Assembly (NCBI RefSeq): GCF_009909195.1
Contig: NZ_JAAAMU010000003.1
Location: forward strand, 186,001-250,000
DNA length: 64,000 bases
Reading direction: 5' to 3'
From: Paenibacillus sacheonensis
GTDB lineage: Bacteria > Bacillota > Bacilli > Paenibacillales > Paenibacillaceae
In this document: positions 53,314-62,042 of the stretch, in pieces
Layout of the letters: every line of letters begins with the position of its first letter
Numbering within the stretch: the stretch's first letter is position 1
Made by a program: the position numbers and the translations under genes
The notes under the pieces: model-generated
The model's input: the letters and a program-made list of their open reading frames with translations, nothing else
Told to the model about the DNA's origin: nothing
Databases searched by the model: none

Positions 53314-54921
53314 ATGCATTTGACCGTCGAACAGGCACTGGCTGTTTATCCGCTGTCGGAAGGCGAACTGATCGCGGGCGATTCGGGCAAGCAACGAATC
53401 GTCAAATCGATCAACGTGATGGATGCGCCGGACATCGCGGATTGGATCAAGGAAGGCGAAATGTTGTTCACGACGGCCTACCTGATCAAGGACGATCTCG
53501 AGGAAGCGTCGGAGCTGATCAGGAAGCTGCATTATCGCGGCGCATCGGGGCTAGGCATCAAGCTCGGCCGATTCTGGGAATCGATTCCGGAGCGATTGAC
53601 CTCGTTGGCGGACGAACTCGGCTTTCCTCTTATTGCGCTTCCGTTTCAATTCACCTTCTCCGATCAGATGAACGGCTTGTTCCATGCCGAGATGAAACGG
53701 AGCACCGACCAGCTCGAGGGAGCGCTGCAGAAGCAAATCCGCCTCATGCGTTTCGCGCTGCGGGCGGAGTCGATCTCGTCGCTGTTCGAATCCGTCACGG
53801 ACGCGATCGGGTGCCCCATCGCGGTCGTCGGCGCCAAAGGCCAGGTCGTATTCAGCTCGCCCGGCATCCCCGCGGATTGGCTGACCGATCAATGGCCATG
53901 GCCCCCGCTCAAGACGCGTCTCAAGCATCTAGGCAGGCAAGCATTCCGCATTCCGCTCATGAACCGCGACGCCTGCACGGGCTTCGCATTCTTCTTCGAT
54001 TCCCTGCCGTTCCTCTCGCCCGTCGAGGAAGGGCTATACACGCAGGCGGCCGAAATCATTTCGCATCATCTTAATTACAGCTACGAGGACTATTTTGAAT
54101 TATCGGTACAGAAGGACTTCGGCTCGTTGATCAAAAAGTTCCTCAAGAACGGCGTCACTGCGGAGGCCGTGCTCGAATACGCCGAGCGATGGGAAATGGA
54201 GTGGCTCGAAACGGGTTATTACTGCGCGCTCGTCGATCTTCCTCCCGCCGCCGCCGTACTGCGGACGGAACGGCTGGATGATTTGAAAGCCTCCATGCTG
54301 AGCAACGCGCGGATGCAGGCGCTGAAGGGGATTCACGTCGTAATGGACGAAGGCGTACTCTGCGTCGTTCCGATCGCAACGGCGGGTACCGAAGGCGAGC
54401 TGCTGCGCGAAGCGCTCGAGTCCTGCCTGGCCGGACTCGGACTGGATGAACGAAGAGCCCCGAAGGCGGCCATCTGCGCGCGCAAGAAGCAGCTGAAGGA
54501 GATGGCGGACGCGTTCGCGGAATGCCGGAACACGTTCAGGCTTGCCCGAGAATGGGGCGTCGAGGAGCGGATCGTCCGTTACGATACGCTGGACCTGGCG
54601 ATGATTTTCGAACCCGTCTCCCGCGAGAAGATGCGGATCTACTGCCAGCGCTGGCTCGGCGGCCTGCTGAGCAAAGATCCGGGCTACGCCCTCGAGATGC
54701 TGAAGACGCTGGAGACGTATCTCGACTGCGACGGGCAGTTGAACGACACGGCGAAGAAGCTGTTCATCCACCGCAATACGGCCACCTACCGGATCGAAAA
54801 GCTGAGCGAGCTTCTGGACGTGGACTTCAAGAAAGTGAATGTGCTCGTACGGCTCAAAATCGCCTTTCTCTTCCGCAGCCTGTTGGCCGCGGAGACGGGG
54901 GAAGGAGAGCGCGGAGCATGA
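53314..54921 (+). CDS. PucR-family transcriptional regulator
   Basis: A 535-residue regulator with an N-terminal PucR domain (LTVEQALAVYPLSEGELIAGD, VMDAPDIADWIKEGEMLFTTAY in parts), a middle GGDEF-like degenerate segment, and a C-terminal PucR helix-turn-helix (YLDCDGQLNDTAKKLFIHRNTATYRIEKL in parts). PucR-type proteins often activate purine, allantoin or other nitrogen-source catabolism genes. The start follows AAGGAGGCGACGAGC. It stands just before the transporter-oxygenase-hydrolase genes in the same direction and is their most likely regulator. Confidence 0.94.
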   Translation: MHLTVEQALAVYPLSEGELIAGDSGKQRIVKSINVMDAPDIADWIKEGEMLFTTAYLIKDDLEEASELIRKLHYRGASGLGIKLGRFWESIPERLTSLADELGFPLIALPFQFTFSDQMNGLFHAEMKRSTDQLEGALQKQIRLMRFALRAESISSLFESVTDAIGCPIAVVGAKGQVVFSSPGIPADWLTDQWPWPPLKTRLKHLGRQAFRIPLMNRDACTGFAFFFDSLPFLSPVEEGLYTQAAEIISHHLNYSYEDYFELSVQKDFGSLIKKFLKNGVTAEAVLEYAERWEMEWLETGYYCALVDLPPAAAVLRTERLDDLKASMLSNARMQALKGIHVVMDEGVLCVVPIATAGTEGELLREALESCLAGLGLDERRAPKAAICARKKQLKEMADAFAECRNTFRLAREWGVEERIVRYDTLDLAMIFEPVSREKMRIYCQRWLGGLLSKDPGYALEMLKTLETYLDCDGQLNDTAKKLFIHRNTATYRIEKLSELLDVDFKKVNVLVRLKIAFLFRSLLAAETGEGERGA

Positions 54922-54975
54922 GGCGGCCGCGGGATGTTCTGGCCGAGCTCTCGAAGGATGCAGCATGCATGGCAG

Positions 54976-55024
54976 ACAAACCGGCCGGCAGACTACGTGC
55001 GCGTAGTGCTGCCGGTTTGTTTTT
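54976..55024 (+). terminator. Terminator after PucR
   Basis: Outer arms ACAAACCGG/CCGGTTTGT with an inner stem ACTACG/CGTAGT, followed by TTTT. The remaining 293 bp to 55317 hold the cre-like site and palindromes listed next. Confidence 0.85.
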
Positions 55025-55126
55025 GCCGAGAATTGCCCGTCGCCGACGCCCGGCGTCAAGGCCTTTGTTAAATGGCGTGATTTCATAGGATTTTTAGATC
55101 AAGGAAGAAGACTGGAATTTAGTGTT

Positions 55127-55231
55127 ACATATATGTTAGTTAAATAGAAATGTAAGCGCTAAATCTGAATGTTTATTGTCATCCGCACCAATAATGTACG
55201 TCTATTTCGGCATGACGCACAAATATATGTG
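55127..55231. promoter_or_regulatory. Control region of catabolic cluster
   Basis: It contains the perfect palindrome ACATATATGT (55127-55136), a cre-like TGTAAGCGCTAAAT (55152-55165, two mismatches from consensus), and a related inverted repeat CACAAATATATGTG (55218-55231). The two ATATGT-type palindromes are candidate PucR sites. Confidence 0.5.
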
Positions 55232-55317
55232 AGGTATGTAGACATAAACATGACTCAAATCATAAACTAAGCGTAGAAAGAGCTACACGATGATCGCAAT
55301 TTTGGAGGGGGACGAGG

Positions 55318-56451
55318 ATGATGAAATCAGCCAAGGGTACGGTTTACTTCTCGAAACGCAATGCGGCGATGGCGGTTTGTCTGGTGACCGCAATGGCGGC
55401 CTTGTCCGCATGCGGCAGCAATGAAGCGTCGAACGACGGCAATAACGCGGCGGCCAGCAATGCCAATGCCGGCACGGATGCCGGCAACAATGCGGCTGCC
55501 AATGCGGGAACCGGCACGGAAGGCACGACGACGAATGCCGGGACGGATACGGCGGTCAAGGATCCGGTGAAGGCGACCCTCATCCTGAACTGGTTCGCCG
55601 AACCGGAGCATGGCGGCAACTTCGCGGCGCTGGCCAAAGGCTTCTACAAGGATGCGGGATTCGACATGACGCTGATGCCTGGAGGACCTTCCGTCTCCGC
55701 CACGCAGCTCGTCGCTTCAGGCAAGGCCGAATTCGGCATGGCCAACGGAGACGATATTCTCGTGGCCCGTCAGGAAGGCATCCCGGTGGTGGCAATCGCG
55801 ACCGCGTTCCAGAAAAGCCCTCAGGCGTTGTTCTACCATAAAGATTCGGGCATCTCGGATTTCGGCGATCTCAACGACCATAAGGTATACGTCGCCGCGA
55901 CCGCAAACTTCTGGCAGTACATGAAGAAGAAATTCAGCCTGGATAAAGCGCAGGAAATGAAGTATACCGGACAGCTCGTCAACTTCATCAACGACAAGAA
56001 CGCGGTCACCCAAGGCTACGTAACATCCGAGACCTATACATTGCAGCAAGAAGGCATAGACTTCGACGTCCTGCTGAACGCGGATTCCGGCTACAACATC
56101 TACGCGGGCGTATATTTCACGACGGAGAAGATGATCAAGGAGCATCCGGACCAAGTCAAAGCGTTCGTGGAAGCGACCGTGAAGGGCTGGGACTACTACA
56201 AGACGAATTCCGACGAGATCAACCCTGCGATACAGGAGAAGAACCCCGAAATGACGCTCGACATGATGAAATTCAGCGCCGAGAAGGAAATGGACTTCGC
56301 CTTCGGCGGCGACGCGGCGACCATGGGCACCGGCGTCATGACGACGGAGCGTTGGACGGAGGTTCAACAGCAGCTGAAGGATGTCGGCGTACTGACGAAG
56401 GACGAAGATATCGGCAAAGCGTTCACGACGGAGTTCTTGCCTAAGAAATAA
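55318..56451 (+). CDS. NMT1/THI5-type ABC substrate-binding lipoprotein
   Basis: A 377-residue binding lipoprotein with lipobox LSAC (Cys32), a long Asn/Ala/Gly/Thr-rich linker to about residue 80, then an NMT1/SsuA-like fold: LILNWFAEPEHGGNFAALAKGFYKD in two parts, GGPSVSATQLVASGKAEFGMAN and YTGQLVNFIND. Such proteins feed aromatic or N-heterocyclic compounds, pyrimidines and sulfonates to SsuC-type permeases. The start follows GGAGGGGGACG. Confidence 0.92.
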   Translation: MMKSAKGTVYFSKRNAAMAVCLVTAMAALSACGSNEASNDGNNAAASNANAGTDAGNNAAANAGTGTEGTTTNAGTDTAVKDPVKATLILNWFAEPEHGGNFAALAKGFYKDAGFDMTLMPGGPSVSATQLVASGKAEFGMANGDDILVARQEGIPVVAIATAFQKSPQALFYHKDSGISDFGDLNDHKVYVAATANFWQYMKKKFSLDKAQEMKYTGQLVNFINDKNAVTQGYVTSETYTLQQEGIDFDVLLNADSGYNIYAGVYFTTEKMIKEHPDQVKAFVEATVKGWDYYKTNSDEINPAIQEKNPEMTLDMMKFSAEKEMDFAFGGDAATMGTGVMTTERWTEVQQQLKDVGVLTKDEDIGKAFTTEFLPKK

Positions 56452-56475
56452 GTTTCTAGGCACGAAAGGGACGGT

Positions 56476-56498
56476 GGGGCTCCGGCCCCTTCTTCTCT
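56476..56498 (+). other. Weak hairpin between binding protein and permease
   Basis: GGGGC-TCCG-GCCCC followed by TTCTTCTCT. It may act as a partial terminator favouring binding-protein expression. Confidence 0.5.
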
Positions 56499-56580
56499 CA
56501 AAATGTGTATGAGTTTGAATGTGTGGTGAATAAGTGACCGCAGGTCATGATTCTACGCAAAAAACGAAAGGAGCATGGCT

Positions 56581-57483
56581 ATGGCAGCGGAAGAAGCGAA
56601 CAACAGTATGCTGAAAAGCGAAATGTACCCTGCCCGCGACCGGTCGAGCCGGATGTCCAGATGGCTGGAGGGCCGCTCGAGAAAGGGAAGCAAGCCGCTC
56701 GCGGCTTACATCAAGAAGCTTACGCCGCCTCTTGCGGCATTCATCGTGTTTATCGGAGGCTGGCAGCTGATCTGCCATTTGCTCGATTCGCCGACTTACC
56801 TCGTGCCGAAGCCTTCGGACATCTTCAAGGCGGCGATCGACAACCGTCATGAGCTCTGGACGGCGGTGTCGACGACGGCATTCGAATCCGTCTTTGGCTT
56901 CCTGCTCAGCATCGTGCTTGGCATCTCGTTCGCGATTCTGATGGCCAGTTCGAAGGTCATCGAAGAAAGCGTATATCCGTACGCCATTATCATGCAGACC
57001 ATACCTATCGTGGCCATAGCGCCGCTTATCGTCATCTGGTTCGACGCCGGCTTTCAAGCCATCGTGATTATCGCCTTCTTGATCGGGTTCTTCCCGATGC
57101 TGTCCAATACGCTGATCGGTCTCAATTCGACGGAACATAACCTGCGAAACCTCTTCTATTTATATAACGCGAAGCCGCTGCAGACGATGTGGCGCCTGCG
57201 CATTCCGGCCGCGCTGCCGTATATCGTGGCGGGACTCAAAATCTCCTGTACGCTGTCCGTCATCGGCGCGATCGTCGGGGAGTACATCGCCGGCATCGGC
57301 GGCGGCAACGGGGGTCTCGGTTACGCGATCACGTACGCGGCGGGCCGGCTCAAAACCCCGTATTTATTCGCCTGCGGCCTGTCGGCGTCGCTGCTCGGCA
57401 TTCTATTCTTCCTGCTCGTGAACAGGCTGGCCAAATGGATGCTCAGCTCGTGGCATGAATCCGAAATGAAACGCGAAGGCTGA
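56581..57483 (+). CDS. ABC transporter permease, SsuC/TauC type
   Basis: A 300-residue permease with six helices and the SsuC-type coupling loop (LFYLYNAKPLQTMWRLRIPAALPYIVAGLK in parts). ATG 56581 lies 7 bases after AAGGAG; ATG 56575 is only one base away. It pairs with the preceding lipoprotein. An SsuB-type ATPase would complete the transporter but is not found anywhere in this cluster; it may be encoded past the window end or elsewhere. Confidence 0.93.
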   Translation: MAAEEANNSMLKSEMYPARDRSSRMSRWLEGRSRKGSKPLAAYIKKLTPPLAAFIVFIGGWQLICHLLDSPTYLVPKPSDIFKAAIDNRHELWTAVSTTAFESVFGFLLSIVLGISFAILMASSKVIEESVYPYAIIMQTIPIVAIAPLIVIWFDAGFQAIVIIAFLIGFFPMLSNTLIGLNSTEHNLRNLFYLYNAKPLQTMWRLRIPAALPYIVAGLKISCTLSVIGAIVGEYIAGIGGGNGGLGYAITYAAGRLKTPYLFACGLSASLLGILFFLLVNRLAKWMLSSWHESEMKREG

Positions 57484-57564
57484 TTCTCCCGGAGGACGCC
57501 GCGGACTCGCGGAACAGCCGAAGGAGAAGGGTCGGATCACCTACTATCGAGAGGAGGCCGCAGT

Positions 57565-58641
57565 ATGCTGCAAGCGGAACAATCGGTACTGCGCAAGTAC
57601 TATTATCCGGTCATGCCGGTCACGGATCTGAACGAAGGACCGAAGCCGATCACCATGTTCGGGGAGCCGGTCGTCGTCTGGCTGGATGAGCAGGGCAAGC
57701 CGGCGGCTGCCATCGATCGCTGCTGCCACCGCACGGCGAAGCTGTCGCTCGGAGCAACGCGGAACGGCTGCATCGTCTGTCCCTATCACGGCTGGACGTT
57801 CAACCGCGACGGCAAATGCACCTTCTTCCCGCAGTCGGAGCTGGAGGATCCGCCGAAGGTTTACAAGATCAAGGCCTACCGCTGTGAAGAGAAATACGGG
57901 TACGTCTGGATCGCGCTCGACGAGCCGCTGGCAGGCATTCCCGATTTCAGCCGCTACGGCGATCCGGAGATCCGGCAAATTCATCAGTTTCACGAGACGA
58001 TCCGCTGCTCGGCGCTCCGGCTCATGGAGAACTCGTTCGATACGGCGCATATCGCGTTCGTGCATCACAATACGTTCGGCAACAATCAGGACCCGGTTCC
58101 GCCGGAATTCCGCATCGTGCCGAATGAGCTTGGCTTCGAAATGTTCTACGAGGTTCGCGTCACCAACAAGCTGAACAAGGACGTCAAGGCGATCAACGTC
58201 GATTCCGACGAGACGGTGCGCAGCGTCCGCGCGGCGTGGTTCATGCCGTTCGTGCGGCAGCTGGACATGACGTATCCGACGGGACTGGTGCATTCCATCG
58301 TCACCTGCGCGACGCCGATCGATAACGAATCCTGCATCCTCATTCAGTTCGTCTTCCGGAACGACACGGAGGCGGACGTGCCGGCCGCGACGATCATCGC
58401 GTTCGACCGGGCCGTCGTCGACGAGGATATGCTCATCCTCGAATCGACCGAGGCGAACATTCCGCTCGATTTGAAGCTTCGCCTCGAGACGCATATGCAT
58501 GCCGACAAACCCGGCATCGTCATGCGGGAGATGCTGCTGAAGCTGTTCGACGAGCACGGGGAGAAGGAAGTTCTGCCGCGGCTGCGGACGCCGCAGCTGT
58601 ACAAGACGGAAGTGCTGGAGCGCGCCGCCGAACCAAATTGA
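57565..58641 (+). CDS. Rieske-type non-heme iron oxygenase
   Basis: A 358-residue oxygenase alpha subunit. The Rieske cluster is complete: Cys53, His55, Cys72 and His75 in CCH...CPYH. The mononuclear iron triad start is Asp159-x2-His162-x4-His167 (NSFDTAHIAFVH). The length and lack of a small subunit resemble VanA, chlorophyllide oxygenase or Rieske N- or O-demethylase groups. It needs an electron donor; the WrbA-like flavodoxin at the window end is a possible one but not a classic reductase. It starts behind GAGAGGAGG, 81 bp after the permease. Confidence 0.93.
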   Translation: MLQAEQSVLRKYYYPVMPVTDLNEGPKPITMFGEPVVVWLDEQGKPAAAIDRCCHRTAKLSLGATRNGCIVCPYHGWTFNRDGKCTFFPQSELEDPPKVYKIKAYRCEEKYGYVWIALDEPLAGIPDFSRYGDPEIRQIHQFHETIRCSALRLMENSFDTAHIAFVHHNTFGNNQDPVPPEFRIVPNELGFEMFYEVRVTNKLNKDVKAINVDSDETVRSVRAAWFMPFVRQLDMTYPTGLVHSIVTCATPIDNESCILIQFVFRNDTEADVPAATIIAFDRAVVDEDMLILESTEANIPLDLKLRLETHMHADKPGIVMREMLLKLFDEHGEKEVLPRLRTPQLYKTEVLERAAEPN

Positions 58642-58667
58642 CCGAGAATCCGGGAGGTGCATGGGCG

Positions 58668-60260
58668 ATGCGGCAGCCGATGATAGGAACGAAAACGATG
58701 GTCGTCAGCCCGCACTACCTGGCTTCGTCCGCCGGGGCGCGCATCCTGCAGCGCGGCGGCAACGCATTCGATGCCGCCGTTGCGGTCAGCGCCTGCCTTG
58801 CGGTCGTCTATCCCCATATGACCGGTCTTGGCGGCGACTCGTTCTGGCTCCTGCACAGCAAAGCGGACGGAGCCGTTCGCGCTTACAATGCCAGCGGCAG
58901 ATCCGGTTACCGGGCGAGCCGAGCTTTGTACGCGGGCCTGGATGCCATCCCGCAGCGGGGCATTCGAAGCGTCGTTACCGTGCCCGGCATGGTCGACGGC
59001 TGGGACGCCGTCCTTCGGGAATATGGAACGATGACGCTGGCGGACGTGCTGGAGCCGGCAATCGGTTATGCCGAGCACGGCTTTCCGCTATCGCGGGATC
59101 AATACGCGAACACGCTGCAGCGGCATTTGCTATTGAATGCCATGCCGGAAACCTCGGCTGTTTATACGCCTGGCGGCTGCGTTCCCCGGGCGGGCTCGCG
59201 GTTCGTCCAGCGTCAGTTGGCGCAGAGTCTGCGGCGGCTGGCGATGACCGGGAGAGACGGATTTTATAAAGGAGATTTGGGAAGGCGCATCGCCTCTTAC
59301 TTGGCGAACCGCGGCGGCGTGCTGAACGAGGACGATTTCGCGGATCACGAGGGCAGTTGGGAGACGCCGCTCAGCGGTTCGTACAAAGGGCTGACGCTCT
59401 ACCAGGTCCCGCCGAACTCGCAAGGATTCACGGGCATTATGGCCCCGCAGATCATCGAAGGCTTCGGCTTCGGAACGGCGCCGGGCGCCGTCGAGCATGG
59501 GTCCTTCGCTTATTATCATTTGCAGATCGAAGCGTTGAAGCTGGCTTTTCAAGACCGGAACGCGGTGCTGACCGATCCGGACTTCTCCGCGATTCCGGTG
59601 GAGCGGCTCATCGATAAGGCGTACTGCCGGGCGCTGGCGGATCGGATCGATCCGAACAAGGCGCTTCCGGTATTGTCGGAGCCCGTCGGAAGCGATACGG
59701 CCTACGCGGCCGTCGTGGACGGAGACGGCAACGCGGTATCGTTTATCCAAAGCCTGTATTTCGAATTCGGCTCGGCGGTCACGGCTGGCGATACCGGTAT
59801 TCTGCTGCAAAACCGCGGCTCGTTTTTCTCGCTCGATCCGAAGCACGTCAATGCGCTGGAGCCGCGCAAGCGGACGTTCCATACGCTGATGCCCGCCATG
59901 GCCTGCAGGGACGGGGCGCCGCATCTGCTCTACGGGACGCAGGGCGGCGAAGGCCAGCCGCAGACGCAGTGCGCGCTGCTCACCCGGATCGCCGATTACG
60001 GCATGGATCCGCAGGCCGCCGTCGACGCGCCGAGATGGGTATGGGGCCGGACGTGGGGAGAATCGACGCAGGAGCTGCGGATAGAGAGCCGCGTGCCGGA
60101 AGACGTGCGCGCCGAGCTAGCCCGGGCGGGTCACCTCGTTCGGACGGTAGACGCCTTCGACGGCGTCGTCGGCCATGCGCATGCGATTCTGATCGACGGC
60201 CACGGCTTCCGCCTCGGCGGCACGGATCCGCGGAGCGACGGTCAAGCGATCGGCTGGTAA
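58668..60260 (+). CDS. Gamma-glutamyltransferase-family protein (YwrD-like)
   Basis: A 530-residue N-terminal-nucleophile hydrolase. The autoprocessing Thr is Thr344 in SDTAYAAVVD; the second Thr and the His of the classic TTHYSVVD are replaced by Ala and Tyr. The downstream SLYFEFGS and DTGILLQNRG match the small subunit. No signal peptide is present, unlike secreted GGTs, so it should cleave an amide, perhaps gamma-glutamyl or a related bond, in the cytoplasm. ATG 58668 is 8 bases after GGGAGGTG and 27 bp after the Rieske gene. Confidence 0.9.
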   Translation: MRQPMIGTKTMVVSPHYLASSAGARILQRGGNAFDAAVAVSACLAVVYPHMTGLGGDSFWLLHSKADGAVRAYNASGRSGYRASRALYAGLDAIPQRGIRSVVTVPGMVDGWDAVLREYGTMTLADVLEPAIGYAEHGFPLSRDQYANTLQRHLLLNAMPETSAVYTPGGCVPRAGSRFVQRQLAQSLRRLAMTGRDGFYKGDLGRRIASYLANRGGVLNEDDFADHEGSWETPLSGSYKGLTLYQVPPNSQGFTGIMAPQIIEGFGFGTAPGAVEHGSFAYYHLQIEALKLAFQDRNAVLTDPDFSAIPVERLIDKAYCRALADRIDPNKALPVLSEPVGSDTAYAAVVDGDGNAVSFIQSLYFEFGSAVTAGDTGILLQNRGSFFSLDPKHVNALEPRKRTFHTLMPAMACRDGAPHLLYGTQGGEGQPQTQCALLTRIADYGMDPQAAVDAPRWVWGRTWGESTQELRIESRVPEDVRAELARAGHLVRTVDAFDGVVGHAHAILIDGHGFRLGGTDPRSDGQAIGW

Positions 60261-60301
60261 GCCGGTCCGGAATGCCGAATCACGACAGAGGAGGAGAGCC
60301 C

Positions 60302-61981
60302 ATGCGATTCGGTGACGTAATCGTGAAACGAAACGTTCCCTGCACGATGCGGGACGGCGTGAATTTATATGCGGATATTTATTTGCCGGAGGAATCCGGG
60401 GAATACCCGGTCCTCCTCATGCGGCAGCCATACGGCCGCAAAATCGCTTCGACGGTCAGCCACGCGCACCCGGTCTGGTACGCTTCGCGGGGGTATATGG
60501 TGATCGTGCAGGACGTTCGCGGCAGAGGCGATTCCGAAGGGGAGTTCGTCCCTTTCGTCCACGAAGCCGAGGACGGCTACGACACGGTGGAATGGGCGGC
60601 GAAGCTTCCGTATTCCAGCGGCAAGGTCGGCATGTACGGCTTCTCGTACCAAGGCATCGCGCAATGGGCGGCCGCATCGCTCCATCCGCCGTCCCTGGCG
60701 ACGATCATTCCGAGCATGACGGCCGCGGACATTCACCGGTGGGCCTATCCGCAGGGCAGCTTCTCCAGCGGCATGCTGATCTGGGCGTTCCAGCTGGCGC
60801 GGGATTCCGCGCGGCGGGCCGGCGACACGGAAGCGGAGCAGGCATGCACGCGCATCATGAACAGCCCCGAGGCGGTGCTGCGCCGTCTGCCTTTGAACGA
60901 GCGCCATCCGATCCTGGCGCAGTATTGTCCGGCGTACTTCGACTGGGTCGATCATACCGAGTACGACAGCTACTGGCTGTCGCTCAATTGGCTGCCGGCG
61001 TTCATCGACAATCCGATTCCGGCGTTCCATATCGGCGGCTGGTACGATTTTCTGCTCGATGGAACGGTCCAGTCGTATCTGGCGCTCCAGGAAACGCTGC
61101 CGGAACGGTCGCCGGACCTGTTCCACCGGCTGGAGATCGGACCTTGGATCCATATTCCGTGGGGCCGGAAGGCCGGCGGCGTCGACCATGGCCCGGATGC
61201 GGACGGCGACATGCACCGGAAGCAGGCGCAGTGGTTCGACTATTGGCTGAAGGGCAAGCGGGATAACGGGTTGTACGAGGAACCCGCTGTTCGATACTTC
61301 GACCGCGAGGAGAAGCAGTGGAAGACGTCCGATAGATATCCGGCGCATGCCGGCGGCCGCAAGTGGCTGCTGGGCGGCTCGGGCAAGCCCGCGAACGGGG
61401 CGCTCGGCGGCGGCCGCATCCTGAATGTGGCAGCGGAGCCGGATGCCGAAGCGGCAGCGGACGTATTCGTCTACGACGCGCGGCTCCCGATGGCGCTCGC
61501 GGGTTATGCGCCGACGGACCGAAGCGCGCAGCAGGATCGCACGGAAATTCTTGTCTATACCGGAAGTCCGGCCGATAAGGCATTCAGCGTGCTGGGCGCG
61601 CCGGTCGTCAACGTGCACGCGCAGTCGATGGAAGGTCCGACGGACCTGGTCGCCATTCTGACGATGCTCCTGCCGGACGGCAGCGCGAAATTCCTGTCCG
61701 TCGGCCGGACCGAAATCGGTCAGAGCGGCGACGGCGGCTGCTGGCGTCCGGCGCGGATCGTGATGCGGCCGCTCGCGGCGACCTTCCCGCCCGGCTCGGC
61801 GATCCGCCTGGAGCTGACGGGGAGCGCGTTCCCGACGCTAATCCGCCATCCGAACGGCATTCCGATGAACAGCGCCCACGGGGCAGGGGAATGCGACTTG
61901 ACGATCGCCGTCGTGGCGGTGAAGAGCAGGCCGGGCATGGAATCCTGGATCGAGCTTCCGGTCGTGGAAGGAGAAGCGTAG
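60302..61981 (+). CDS. CocE/NonD-family acyl hydrolase
   Basis: A 559-residue hydrolase of the X-Pro dipeptidyl-peptidase/CocE family. The nucleophile is Ser115 in GFSYQG; DHGPDADGD-region and C-terminal jelly-roll (residues about 400-555) are typical. These enzymes split esters or amides of small acyl groups, such as cocaine, glutaryl-antibiotics or alpha-amino esters. ATG 60302 follows GAGGAGGAGAG; the frame is open further upstream but that part overlaps the GGT gene and is Arg-rich. It is part of the same operon. Confidence 0.92.
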   Translation: MRFGDVIVKRNVPCTMRDGVNLYADIYLPEESGEYPVLLMRQPYGRKIASTVSHAHPVWYASRGYMVIVQDVRGRGDSEGEFVPFVHEAEDGYDTVEWAAKLPYSSGKVGMYGFSYQGIAQWAAASLHPPSLATIIPSMTAADIHRWAYPQGSFSSGMLIWAFQLARDSARRAGDTEAEQACTRIMNSPEAVLRRLPLNERHPILAQYCPAYFDWVDHTEYDSYWLSLNWLPAFIDNPIPAFHIGGWYDFLLDGTVQSYLALQETLPERSPDLFHRLEIGPWIHIPWGRKAGGVDHGPDADGDMHRKQAQWFDYWLKGKRDNGLYEEPAVRYFDREEKQWKTSDRYPAHAGGRKWLLGGSGKPANGALGGGRILNVAAEPDAEAAADVFVYDARLPMALAGYAPTDRSAQQDRTEILVYTGSPADKAFSVLGAPVVNVHAQSMEGPTDLVAILTMLLPDGSAKFLSVGRTEIGQSGDGGCWRPARIVMRPLAATFPPGSAIRLELTGSAFPTLIRHPNGIPMNSAHGAGECDLTIAVVAVKSRPGMESWIELPVVEGEA

Positions 61982-62042
61982 TAAAGGTCAAGTTGCTGGA
62001 GGGCCGGGTTTCAGCAAAATTTTCGAAAGGGGCTGCGGGCGA

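Noticed and set aside
59969..60301. N-terminal extension of the CocE-type protein
   Set aside because: The extra part overlaps the GGT gene, is Arg-rich, and a strong ribosome site lies just before ATG 60302.
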